From positions 1 to 64,000 of the forward strand of contig JALHQW010000039.1 of NCBI GenBank assembly GCA_022841745.1: DNA of 64,000 bases, written 5' to 3'. The notes under the pieces are model-generated. The model did not search any database. It saw nothing but the letters and a program-made list of their open reading frames with translations, and was not told the origin of the DNA. Position numbers and translations under genes: made by a program. This document shows positions 54,901-62,045 of the stretch, one piece after another. Every line of letters starts with the position of its first letter. Position 1 is the stretch's first letter. The stretch comes from Saprospiraceae bacterium. Its GTDB lineage: Bacteria > Bacteroidota > Bacteroidia > Chitinophagales > Saprospiraceae.

Positions 54901-57900
54901 AGCATACCCACCCCGGCCACGCTGACGGCAACGGACAACTGTGATGCAAACGTGGCGGTGACCTTCGCCGAAACGCCAAGTGGAACGGGTTGCAATCGCA
55001 CCCTTACCCGTACATGGACAGCCACCGACGACTGTGGCAACTCGACCGTTGCGCAGCAAATACTGACGATTATGGACAATGCGCCACCCGTGCTCTATGC
55101 CGTTCATGCCTTCTTTGGTGAGATACGGCACGGCGACACCTTGTACGCAGATTGCAGCCAGATGCCTTCGCTCGACTCCATTGGCTTCTCGGCCACCGAT
55201 GCCTGCGGCGAAACGACCCGTACTTTTACGGAGAACGTAGTGCAAGGCAATTGCCAAACGGACGGCTTCTTGGAGCGCCGCTACTGTGGCTGGACAGCCT
55301 CGGATGCCTGCGGCAACACGGATAGCCTGTTCTTCACTGTCTTCATCAGCGATACCTTGGCGCCCACGCTGTTGAACGTGCCGGGCTTTGCCACCGCCGA
55401 GTGCGGGCAAGTACCGCCTTCGACCGTTACCGCCATTGACAATTGCGGCCAAGCCGTGCCTGTCAGCCTTCAAGAGTCCATCAATGGGACAGGCTCCACA
55501 GGAGTAAACTGCAACCGTACCCTGACCCGCACCTGGACGGCCACCGATGCTTGCGGTAACAGCGTTACTGCTTCGCAAACCATCGCACTGAGCGACACGC
55601 AATCGCCAGTGTTCGTGGAGACCTTGCCTCAAAACATGGTGCTGCAATGCCTTGACAATATACCCGCCCCAGCAACGCTCACTGCAACGGATGGCTGCGA
55701 GGGAAGCTTGGCGGTAGTATTCCAACAAAACCAAACGGGAACGGGCTGCGACTATACCCTGACCCGCACCTGGACTGCCACCGATGCCTGCGGCAATGCC
55801 GTATCACATGTGCAGACCATCACGGTTTCCGATACGGCAACGCTGGGGATTGAATTTGCTGACCCGCAGTTGGCAGGCATGAACAGTGGCGACACATTGT
55901 TACTGCCATGCGACGAACCAGCCTTGTTCGATATGAGCGATGCTTTCGCTTTGGGTGGTTGCAGCCAAGCGACGATAGTCTTTACCGAGAGTGGCGTACA
56001 GCCGGGCAACTGCTTTGCCAGCCAACTTGGGGGCGATGGTTTCATCAACATAGCGCACTGCACCTGGACGGCTACCGATTCGTGCGGCAATACGGCCACC
56101 ATCACCCTGCACATCGCAACGGTGGACCACGAGCCGCCCGTTTTCAGCAACGTACCGCAGGATGTGACCATTGGCTGCAATGAGCCATTGCCGCCGTGCG
56201 GCGAGCCGACTGTTACCGACAATTGCGGCGAGGTGATTATGAGCCAGAACACGACCACCGTGCCGACCGTTGGAGGCTATGACCGGATTTGCACCTGGCG
56301 TGCAACGGATGGTTGCGGGAATTCATCCATCGCTACCCGTACCATCCATGTGGTTGGAAATGCAGCGCCGTTCATCAGCGAAGCACCTGCCGACACGGTC
56401 ATCTACCTTGCCAATGGTGGTACGATACCACCTGCGGCCAATGTGACGGCATCAGAGGGTTGCCCAGCCGTGGCATTGCCAGTGACGTACAATGAAACGG
56501 TACAACAATTGGGCACCGAAGGCTGCGTGACGAGGCTGACCCGCTCTTGGATGGCGACCACCTCGACCGGCTCCCACTTGTTGCAGGAGCAGCGAATCAC
56601 GGTCATTGGTTCCAACAACGCCACTGTCGCAGCGATTGTGGCGGATACTTGTAGCAGCGGGTTGGGCGCTATCACCTTGGCTCCGCCAAGCTATGCTTAT
56701 TCATGGTCAAACGGGGCGACGGGCTTTAGCCTAAATGCCCTCGATGCAGGCACATACACCGTGACGGCAACCAATGGCACTTGCCAAAAGGTAGTGAACA
56801 TCATGGTGCCGAACATACAGGTGCCACTGACGATAACGGCCATCAACACGACACCACAGGCTTGCAATACATTAAATGGGACGGCTTCCATTGCGCCAGC
56901 GACCCACACCTACCAGTGGAGCGATGGCGGCACAGGGGCCAACCGCACTGGCCTTGCCGCTGGCAGCTATAACGTGACTGCCACCGTCGGGCCAGCTGGC
57001 CCCGGCACCTGCGAGACGGTGTTCGTAGTGAACATCGAAAATGGCTGCGAATGCGAGCCAGCGGTGCTCACTTCCATCAACAAGACCGATGCGGGCTGCG
57101 GGCAAGCGAACGGCGCTGCTACGTTGAACATCACAAACGTGTCAAGCTACGGCTTCCTTTGGACGCCAGACCTCGGTATATCGAACGGCTTCGGCAATGC
57201 CCGCACGGGGCTGCCCGCCGGACACTACGTGGTGCTGGCAACCTACCAGGGCAACAATGGGTGCGTGGAGAAATTCGAGTTCGATATTTTCGACGATTGC
57301 CCCAAATGTGCGCCTGTGTTCCCGATGGAGAGCATGACGGTGGAAGTGACCTCAGCACCTGCGAGGGTCTGCCTGCCGGTGCCGCTATCGGTTGCCACGC
57401 AGATGGAATTGAGGGTGGATGGACAGCTATATGGCCTCAAGCCACAAGCTTGTGACCCTGAATTAGTGGCCATCTATGGGTTTGCGCCCATGCCGACCGG
57501 GCTGCTACAGGTAAGCTGGCAAGTTGGCTCCGATACGTTCCACACTTTGACCAATAGCCTCGCTAATGTGACCAATTTCATGAACCATTTGGATGCCGAC
57601 GGCAATTGGCATTTCGATGCCAATAAGCGGCTGTTTGTGACCAATAATACGAAAGTCGGCAGCTACGGTAAGCTTCAGGTAACAAGCCTGGAGACGGGCG
57701 CTACCTATTCGAGCTTGTTGAAACAGTCAAAGGCGTCGCTTGGCACGTCCATCCGTTTGGCCGAAGGCCAGCACTTGGTTACGCTCAACAGCCCGCTGAC
57801 CGGTTGTGCGGACTCGCTGCTGGTGAACTTGGTGATGAACAGCATTGCCGTCGCTGACCCAACGGAACTTGAAACAAACGATAGCCTGAAGCCCGACCAG

Positions 57901-58437
57901 TTGCGCACCCGAAAGGGCGAGGCCGTGAAGGGGGATGTACTGTCCAACGACCAGCTGAACCGTGCGGCCAAGCAGTTGCGCATTGCGCAGCAACCCGCCA
58001 ACGGCACGGCATGGGTGAACGTGAACAACACGGTGAGCTACCGACCGCTGGTTGAATACTGCAACAGCTATGAAGGTGGTACGCCGGATGTGTTCACCTA
58101 TGAAATCTGCTTCGACGATGGCTCCAAGCTGCAAACAACCGTGACCGTGGAAGTGGAATGCCCGAAGGACGAAGCATCGCCCAAGCAGGACATCGTGCTG
58201 TACCCGAACCCGGCCAACCGCTACGCCTTCCTCGATGTTTCTGCGCTTGCGGGCCAACCGCTCAAGGTGCAGGTTTACAACAACCTTGGCGTGGTCGTGA
58301 GGCAGTTGAACCTGCCGGAAGCAACGACCGAGCCTGTGCGCATTGAACTGGACGGGTTGAGCACAGGGCATTATGCGGTATGGATCAGGCCAGCGGAAGG
58401 CAAGGCGTTCGTGCGGCAATTGATAGTCGGCAATTAA
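48979..58437 (+). CDS. Giant T9SS-secreted adhesin C: DUF11, SdrD B-like, HYR-like and SprB-like repeats
   Basis: 3152 residues. Signal peptide ends about residue 42 (ATGAFA-Q). DUF11 about 43-160, 245-400, 527-650 and 677-800; SdrD B-like about 412-525 (DFVWNDLDHNGQQDPGEPG) and 948-1050; about 17 HYR-like repeats from about 1140 to 2550, each with TATDNC and RTWTATDDCGN motifs; three SprB-like repeats about 2545-2770 (YAYSWSNGATGFSLNALDAGTY); a cadherin-like domain about 2980-3060 (GDVLSND, NGTAWVN); a type A T9SS sorting domain about 3073-3152 (VLYPNPANRYAFLDV, RQLIVGN). SprB is the mobile gliding adhesin of flavobacteria, so a role in gliding or attachment is plausible. Confidence 0.92.
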   Translation: MYPINHDITRAVSPMIGEVKQLLSRWVGVAVAFLFMATGAFAQHDVALEKTVDRDSVAAGDIVTFTVRVSNQNMTNVAGLQVRDTLLPGLTYISHIAPTGTTYDISNGIWNINSQLNANTPELILTIKTRVEWEGMYMNIAEVTAMEGTDVDSEPNNDELLEDDMDKACVSIPITICTELNDSVRVTLLPMFTNIQWYKDGVLIPANQGGIQDTFYITSAGIFAFTATQNGCPTLTCCPVVVKDSCYDLALRKTLAIGQNGTVTVGSLVDFNLEIFNQGDLAAHSFSIIDQVDPNFFAPFNLSNNPPGTTSGDATIPYTWSSVGQNGKVTLNGKLSPGESVQLPVTLKVVHGGLATNFAEIDTDDDRDVDSQPESKEQNGNADQYVDNEINNANGDEDDHDGASLTILASSLGDFVWNDLDHNGQQDPGEPGIPGIIVHLYDANNNLLAADTTDTNGAYFFDDLPPGDYYLVFQLSTLPAEHEPTLSNTGDDASDSDADDTGTTNVVTLGAGETNNTLDFGVELGLFDLALLKATTTTDVMLGDTVTYTITVYNQGQVTAHNVTVMDYLPNGLLFNAALNPMWSTAPNGYSTQLPGTIPPGGTAAVNILLIVDPAHNGNTILNTAEISFADNDNNPGNGSPQDGDSTPDDDAVNDGIGSGQEDDIDEAPVHVIPAGEFDLSLEKMLTPGQPSLVDIGDEVSYTIKITNEGTLPAYHIDVNDNIPAGLALSPNDPNWTMSGTGMATYVFPGPLQPGQSALIEILMVVLYGASGQQIVNTAEIASAEDDDGTVYTDLDSTPNNGNPDEDDIDGETIELLPHDPTGWIYCDKTGRIIPGGRITVVGPNGIPNSQVNIIHDGSEGYYEFYTDGTPGIYTLSYLHPNGFPLSPNCPAMPGPFDPTGMANPVILGSDTLNADYIEDKTCGGNPYYLTFRLAPGDPIILHNNLPVQCILIASIACEDTNNNDMADSGDQPLAGATVHLYDCANPNVPIMTSITDAEGHYRFDGLEPGSYRVGYQLTPGIRPVANGMIDANGFSPCITLDWGQCDTNTVICLYTCPDVSAGPDLAHCNNTQSSQLYASVPYGNGTFTWSPTNGLSNPNIRNPVATPAASTTYTVTFSDGRGCVDSDAMTISIGNPTPILSFTPWADTTIDCTSPLHPWQPPTFADGCDNNLTITQDSTVANNPCGRTIVRTWTATNDNGNSISFTQTVTVEDHTPPVMFANHAFFGQIQHGDTLYADCTQIPSLDSLGFSAYDFCSATTHNFTENVTHGTCALNGFLQSRYCGWTATDACGNTDSLYFWVIISDDEAPVLAGVPANLTLACGQTAPPVASVTATDNCSAAPTISFNQTQSGNGCNSVITRTWTATDACGNIATATQTIQLVIDNQPPVLVNIPANTSGTCGNIPPIPSNVSATDNCDTQVDIVFNEILAGNNCNYTRTRTWTATDDCGLTTVRTQVITLTDDDSPVLVGVPTYTTASCGYVPAPPVVTATDGCDTNVAVTFSETQTGIGCSYTLTRRWTATDDCNHVTTATQVINVVDDRGPEIRVTAPALTWLSHGDTIIRQCNQVFSLNGSNATAVDSCCSVPPTMVFHEFVKAGNCATDGYIQLMNCGWVATDCCGNVDSLFFTVIVTDTIPPKLYGVPDNVVLPCGQTTLPAIPTVVAQDPCTNNIPVIFTTNTVNFPGGYILTRTWSATDGCGNTGTISQNITVTQTDLVPPVLASVPANLSLDCGAAIPPPPPAWGAGSVTATDFCDATPTISFYETIGGNMGCQIITRTWTATDNAGNTSTATQTITVTDGVAPVLVGVPANATVDCGSIPAPANVTATDNCDASVTVTYNQMQTGSGCSYTLTRTWTATDDCGNLASAQQIINVNDAIRPVFAGVLPQNLSVECTTAIPAPTTLTATDNCDANVAVTFAETQNGSGCSYTLTRTWTATDDCGNSTIAQQVITVNDSQAPTFVGGLPQNLTVDCASIPTPATLTATDNCDANVAVTFAETPSGTGCNRTLTRTWTATDDCGNSTVAQQILTIMDNAPPVLYAVHAFFGEIRHGDTLYADCSQMPSLDSIGFSATDACGETTRTFTENVVQGNCQTDGFLERRYCGWTASDACGNTDSLFFTVFISDTLAPTLLNVPGFATAECGQVPPSTVTAIDNCGQAVPVSLQESINGTGSTGVNCNRTLTRTWTATDACGNSVTASQTIALSDTQSPVFVETLPQNMVLQCLDNIPAPATLTATDGCEGSLAVVFQQNQTGTGCDYTLTRTWTATDACGNAVSHVQTITVSDTATLGIEFADPQLAGMNSGDTLLLPCDEPALFDMSDAFALGGCSQATIVFTESGVQPGNCFASQLGGDGFINIAHCTWTATDSCGNTATITLHIATVDHEPPVFSNVPQDVTIGCNEPLPPCGEPTVTDNCGEVIMSQNTTTVPTVGGYDRICTWRATDGCGNSSIATRTIHVVGNAAPFISEAPADTVIYLANGGTIPPAANVTASEGCPAVALPVTYNETVQQLGTEGCVTRLTRSWMATTSTGSHLLQEQRITVIGSNNATVAAIVADTCSSGLGAITLAPPSYAYSWSNGATGFSLNALDAGTYTVTATNGTCQKVVNIMVPNIQVPLTITAINTTPQACNTLNGTASIAPATHTYQWSDGGTGANRTGLAAGSYNVTATVGPAGPGTCETVFVVNIENGCECEPAVLTSINKTDAGCGQANGAATLNITNVSSYGFLWTPDLGISNGFGNARTGLPAGHYVVLATYQGNNGCVEKFEFDIFDDCPKCAPVFPMESMTVEVTSAPARVCLPVPLSVATQMELRVDGQLYGLKPQACDPELVAIYGFAPMPTGLLQVSWQVGSDTFHTLTNSLANVTNFMNHLDADGNWHFDANKRLFVTNNTKVGSYGKLQVTSLETGATYSSLLKQSKASLGTSIRLAEGQHLVTLNSPLTGCADSLLVNLVMNSIAVADPTELETNDSLKPDQLRTRKGEAVKGDVLSNDQLNRAAKQLRIAQQPANGTAWVNVNNTVSYRPLVEYCNSYEGGTPDVFTYEICFDDGSKLQTTVTVEVECPKDEASPKQDIVLYPNPANRYAFLDVSALAGQPLKVQVYNNLGVVVRQLNLPEATTEPVRIELDGLSTGHYAVWIRPAEGKAFVRQLIVGN

Positions 58438-58464
58438 CCTTAACAGGTGCGAATGCTAGCTTTA

Positions 58465-58507
58465 AAAACTCATGGTCGGGACTACAAGCGTCCGACCATG
58501 AGTTTTT
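58465..58507 (+). terminator. Intrinsic terminator after giant adhesin C
   Basis: ACTCATGGTCGG pairs with CCGACCATGAGT, followed by seven T residues, 28 bp past the stop. Confidence 0.9.
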
Positions 58508-58644
58508 TTGTTTGTAAACAGCGTGAAAGTCCGTAAGTATTTTGTCTAATCAATTGGAACTCATACATTTGGCGGCTTACTAATTGGTTAATGCACGGTG
58601 GGACAATTTACCGTGTATTGAGGAAACATACTATTCAAACGACT

Positions 58645-59532
58645 ATGAGAGGTTTTATCATCGGCTTTCTGGTGTTCCTTGCCTTTGCCCTTCCGGCACG
58701 GCGCTATTTCGTCTGCGAGCTGCGGCACCACTGCGGCGACCAACCACCTGTGCAGGCCACTGCCCGCCCCATGACACTATCGCTCAAGGACGGCGACAAG
58801 GCCATTTTGCAAGGCTATGAACAGTTCGGCTTTGCGCCCAATGACATACAGCCCGACCTGAGCGCCAACAACAGGGATTTTTTGGCGAAAGTGGCTGAGT
58901 ACCTGAAGGCCAATCCCGACAAGCGCATCACCATCACGGGGCGCTACCTCGAATCGGAAAAAACGGCCAAGAGCGGCATTTTCGAAAACCTCGGCATTGC
59001 CAGGGCCGCCGCCGTTGTGCGGTTGCTTACGCAATTGGGCGTGGAGGAAAAACGCTTCACGATTGACCACGAAGTGGCCAAAGGGGCGGCGATGGGCGAA
59101 CCCATCTCCTTCAACCTTTACCTGCCCAAGCCCGACGATTACGACCGCCCGGTTTATAGTTTCAAGGACAATACCTTCTCCGACGCCAATTTTGCCTTTG
59201 GCTCCGACGAGTTCAAGCCGGGCGAGCAGTGCATACTATATGCCGATTCGGTAAAAACTTTTCTCGATGCAAACCCGGCCATGATGCTCACCATCACGGG
59301 GCATACCGACAGCATCGGGCATGAAAAGGCCAACCTGAACCTCGGCCTGCGCCGGGCAAAGAACGCCATGGCCTATTTCCGTGAACTGGGCGTGAAGGCC
59401 AATATCGCCGCCGATACCAAGGGCGAGGAGCTGCCCATCGCTCCCAACTCCATTGGCGGAACGGACAATCCCGATGGTCGGCAAAAGAACCGACGGGTTA
59501 ATTTTAAAATCACGGAAAAACCCACGCAGTAA
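58645..59532 (+). CDS. OmpA-family protein with two OmpA-like domains
   Basis: 295 residues. Hydrophobic N-terminus (residues 3-18), first OmpA-like half about 65-160 (ITITGRYLES, LGIARAAAVVRLL), then a complete C-terminal OmpA domain about 190-290 with TITGHTDSIGHEKANLNLGLRRA and NPDGRQKNRRVNF, which binds diaminopimelate in peptidoglycan. The first half keeps the fold pattern but has degenerate binding residues. ATG 58645 places the hydrophobic segment at the N-terminus; the frame continues upstream to 58591. Confidence 0.85.
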   Translation: MRGFIIGFLVFLAFALPARRYFVCELRHHCGDQPPVQATARPMTLSLKDGDKAILQGYEQFGFAPNDIQPDLSANNRDFLAKVAEYLKANPDKRITITGRYLESEKTAKSGIFENLGIARAAAVVRLLTQLGVEEKRFTIDHEVAKGAAMGEPISFNLYLPKPDDYDRPVYSFKDNTFSDANFAFGSDEFKPGEQCILYADSVKTFLDANPAMMLTITGHTDSIGHEKANLNLGLRRAKNAMAYFRELGVKANIAADTKGEELPIAPNSIGGTDNPDGRQKNRRVNFKITEKPTQ

Positions 59533-59735
59533 TTGGGTTGATAAGGGTTGATGAAAATCCGAAAACCTTTGTAATTCCCGATTTATCTCTTTGGAAAGGG
59601 AACCTAACCCCAGGGCCTATTGAAATTCAAATCCATTTAACAATGGGTCGTGAAGTTTTAAGGTTCTATGATTTTCGGGATTTGGGGCAAAACCTAACTG
59701 CAAATCATTTTTGACAAGGTTGGAAAAGCAACCTA

Positions 59736-60168
59736 GTACCGTTCAAAGAATAACTTCCGAAGCTACGTTTACTAAACTTTCAAAGTTTGTTGATTACCCA
59801 CAGAATAACAAGTTGATAATGAACGAATTACATCTATCATTCCCGAAAAATCGGGACAGGCTTTGTAACCCCCGGTTTACTTGCGTGAATCTTCGATTTC
59901 AACCGGAGGCTTTGAGTCAACGATACTCTTCATCTATCTTCTTTACAGAACATCACATAAAGCCATGATGCGGATGTTTTGTAAAGAAGATAGATGGATG
60001 TTGAGCATTTTGCCCATCCGCTCGTTAAAACGAGCGGTCACAAAGCCTGTCCCGATTTTTCGGGAATGATAGATGTAGGGCATGTTTTATTCTGTGGGTA
60101 ATGGAAAGACTTTCAAAGTTTAGTAAACGTTGGCCGACAACCTTCGGAAGTTGTTCTTTAAACGTTAC
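59736..60168. mobile_element. 433-bp palindromic element nested inside MITE copy 2
   Basis: Terminal repeats GTACCGTTCAAAGAA... and its near-complement ending GTTAC (27 bp, three mismatches). Homology of the arms continues inward for about 150 bp each side (TTTACTAAACTTTCAAAG, CATCTATCATTCCCGAAAAA, GGGACAGGCTTTGT). Flanked by CTA direct repeats from the host MITE. Encodes no recognisable protein, so it is non-autonomous. Confidence 0.85.
59931..59996. repeat. 24-bp-arm hairpin at the centre of the nested element
   Basis: CATCTATCTTCTTTACAGAA and its complement (arms 59931-59954 and 59973-59996, one mismatch, 18-nt loop). A third level of inverted repeat within the two nested elements. Confidence 0.85.
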
Positions 60169-60270
60169 CTATCTTTTCAAAAACGGCTACTGTGCCGCAA
60201 CCTTAGAACCCGAAAACCCGAAAACCTCACGAACCATTGATTTAATGAACCAACCTTCAAAGCATACAGC

Positions 60271-61680
60271 ATGGAAAACTTATTCGAATCTTTAAACCAT
60301 CCAGACAGCGTATTCTTCCTCTTCTCGGTACTCGTGAGCTTCCTCATCGGCTTCGTGGCCGCATGGCTCATGTGGCGTGGTCAGGCCAACCGTTTTCAGC
60401 GGGAAGCAGCCGACTGGAAGAAAAAATACGACGACCTCCACCTCGAAATGACGGCCCTTCGGGAAAAGCACGACCTGAGCCTCGCCGACCTTGCCAAGTC
60501 GAACCGGGAGGCCGACCTTGCGCAGGAGCAATTGGCGGCGATACAGGCCGAGAAGGCCAAATGGCAGAAGGACTACGATGCCTCCTTGGAAGAGACCGTG
60601 CGGCTGCAGGCCGGCAGCCATTCCTATCAGTCCACCATTGAAGACCTGAACAACCAAATCATTGGGCTGAAAACCCGCAACGAGCAGTTGGCCGCCGCCG
60701 AGGCAAGCGACACCACCGACCACCAGCAACTAGTGGCGTTGAAAGCGACTTACGACGAAACTTCGGGCAGGGTAGGTGCGCTGGAAGGCAGGATAGCCGA
60801 ACTGATGGCAGAGAATGAGTCTTTGCGCAGCAACGAAAAGGAAGATGACGAGAACCTCATCAACCTGCTGAACTCCTACAAGGATTCCACCAACCGCCTT
60901 GGGGCATTGGAGGCCAATATCGGCAGCTTGGTGTCGGAGAACGATGCGTTGAAAGCGGAACTGGCCGCACTGAAATCAGCCGAAGCTTCGGTAACCGTGG
61001 AGGCGCCCGTCTTTGGGGCAGTCGTGGATGCGCCCATCATTCCGAGCATCAACCCTGCGGACAAAGAGGCCATCACCAGCGGAACCATCACGCCCTCCGA
61101 TGCCAAGGACGAGGTGCTGGCCGCCATCGGCACTACCATCCCCGTCGCCACTGCCGACCAGAAGGACGACCTCACCGCCATCAAGGGCATTGGCTCGTTC
61201 CTGGAGAAAAAATTGAATGGCCTTGGCATCTACACCTACGACCAAATCAGCCACCTCGACGCCAATTTGATTGAAAAACTGACCACTGCCATCGAGTTCT
61301 TCCCCGGCCGCATCGAACGGGACGACTGGGTGGGGCAGGCCCAGCTTTTGGCGAAGCCAGCACCAGAAAAGTCCGCCAAAACCAAGGCCAAACCCAAGGC
61401 AAGACCCGCCATGAACGATGACCTGAAAGTAGTGGAAGGCATCGGACCAAAAATTGAACTGCTGCTGCACGGCGCTGGTATCCATAGCTTCACCGAACTG
61501 GCCGAAACCTCGGTCGAGCGGCTGAAAGAGGTGCTGACCAATGCTGGCGACCGCTTCCGCATGCACGACCCAAGTACCTGGCCGGAGCAGGCAAGGTTGG
61601 CCGCCGAGGGGGATATGGGTAAGTTGAAGAATTACCAGGAGTTCTTGTCGGGGGGGAGGGTGCCGGGAGGGGAGGGGTGA
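60271..61680 (+). CDS. Membrane-anchored coiled-coil protein with two helix-hairpin-helix domains
   Basis: 469 residues. One N-terminal membrane helix (14-34), a coiled coil about 40-240, an acidic/Pro linker, then two helix-hairpin-helix modules: LTAIKGIGSFLEKKLNGLGI about 302-365 and LKVVEGIGPKIELLLHGAGI about 385-450 (both with xxIxGIGxxxxxxL-x-x-x-GI). These resemble DNA-binding HhH pairs found at the end of envelope proteins in Bacteroidetes. Could tie DNA or ribosomal RNA to the membrane; the function is unknown. The Gly-rich tail ends at a repeat-rich gap. Confidence 0.75.
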   Translation: MENLFESLNHPDSVFFLFSVLVSFLIGFVAAWLMWRGQANRFQREAADWKKKYDDLHLEMTALREKHDLSLADLAKSNREADLAQEQLAAIQAEKAKWQKDYDASLEETVRLQAGSHSYQSTIEDLNNQIIGLKTRNEQLAAAEASDTTDHQQLVALKATYDETSGRVGALEGRIAELMAENESLRSNEKEDDENLINLLNSYKDSTNRLGALEANIGSLVSENDALKAELAALKSAEASVTVEAPVFGAVVDAPIIPSINPADKEAITSGTITPSDAKDEVLAAIGTTIPVATADQKDDLTAIKGIGSFLEKKLNGLGIYTYDQISHLDANLIEKLTTAIEFFPGRIERDDWVGQAQLLAKPAPEKSAKTKAKPKARPAMNDDLKVVEGIGPKIELLLHGAGIHSFTELAETSVERLKEVLTNAGDRFRMHDPSTWPEQARLAAEGDMGKLKNYQEFLSGGRVPGGEG

Positions 61681-61701
61681 GTGGTGGCCCGACGTAAAAA
61701 T

Positions 61702-61968
61702 GCCTGCTTGTCGGCAGGTGAAGTTTGCCCACATCTTTTGCCTGATGATGACCACGAAGTGGTCAAATGTGAATAGCCCCTGATGAAATCCGGGGATTTC
61801 GGGTGCACGGGAACGACCTCGGAGGGGTCGAATGTCAACATATTCGACCCCTCTGGGGTCGTTTTCGCCTCGCATTTCACCCCGAATTTCATTCGGGGCT
61901 ATTCACGTTCAACCCCTTCGGGGTTTTGGGCTAAGCTTGTGGGTAACCCTCACCTATCGGCAGACAGG
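61702..61968. repeat. About 270-bp imperfect palindrome with internal hairpins
   Basis: Outer arms match: CCTGCTTGTCGGCAGGTGAAG...GCCCACA near 61703-61732, and CCCTCACCTATCGGCAG with TGTGGGTAAC on the right. Inside are separate hairpins: GACCAC-GAA-GTGGTC (61750-61764), CCCC...GGGG (61777-61795), GACCTCGGAGGGGTCGAATG with its complement (61813-61862), CCCCGAAT...ATTCGGGG (61880-61898) and AACCCC-TTC-GGGGTT (61911-61925). No protein. Located between two convergent genes. Resembles the multi-hairpin palindromic repeats seen in Bacteroidetes gaps. Confidence 0.75.
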
Positions 61969-62045
61969 GATAGCACTCGGAGTAAATCATAACGACAAAA
62001 ACAACACAAGGAGGAGGAGAAGGAAGTTTTTCATGGCCGTAGGTT

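Larger units (their letters stand above)
59641..60239. mobile_element. 163-bp MITE-like element, copy 2, interrupted by a second element
   Basis: Left part 59641-59735 and right part 60169-60239 match copy 1 (23974-24136) in reverse orientation. Once the insert and a 3-bp duplication (CTA) are removed they rejoin to exactly 163 bp. The outer ends are flanked by ATTTAA on both sides (59635-59640 and 60240-60245). So this copy has its own target duplication and was later hit by another insertion. Confidence 0.88.

Noticed and set aside
53731-55734. 667-codon minus-strand frame with internal repeats
   Set aside because: Antisense of the HYR-like repeats of adhesin C; its periodicity simply mirrors them.
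52400-56600. DNA-level tandem repeat as a mobile or recombination array
   Set aside because: Similarity is at the protein level (HYR-like modules) with diverged bases; an ordinary repetitive adhesin.
59711-60069. Short frames within the nested palindromic element
   Set aside because: No start context or family signature; they fall in inverted-repeat DNA.
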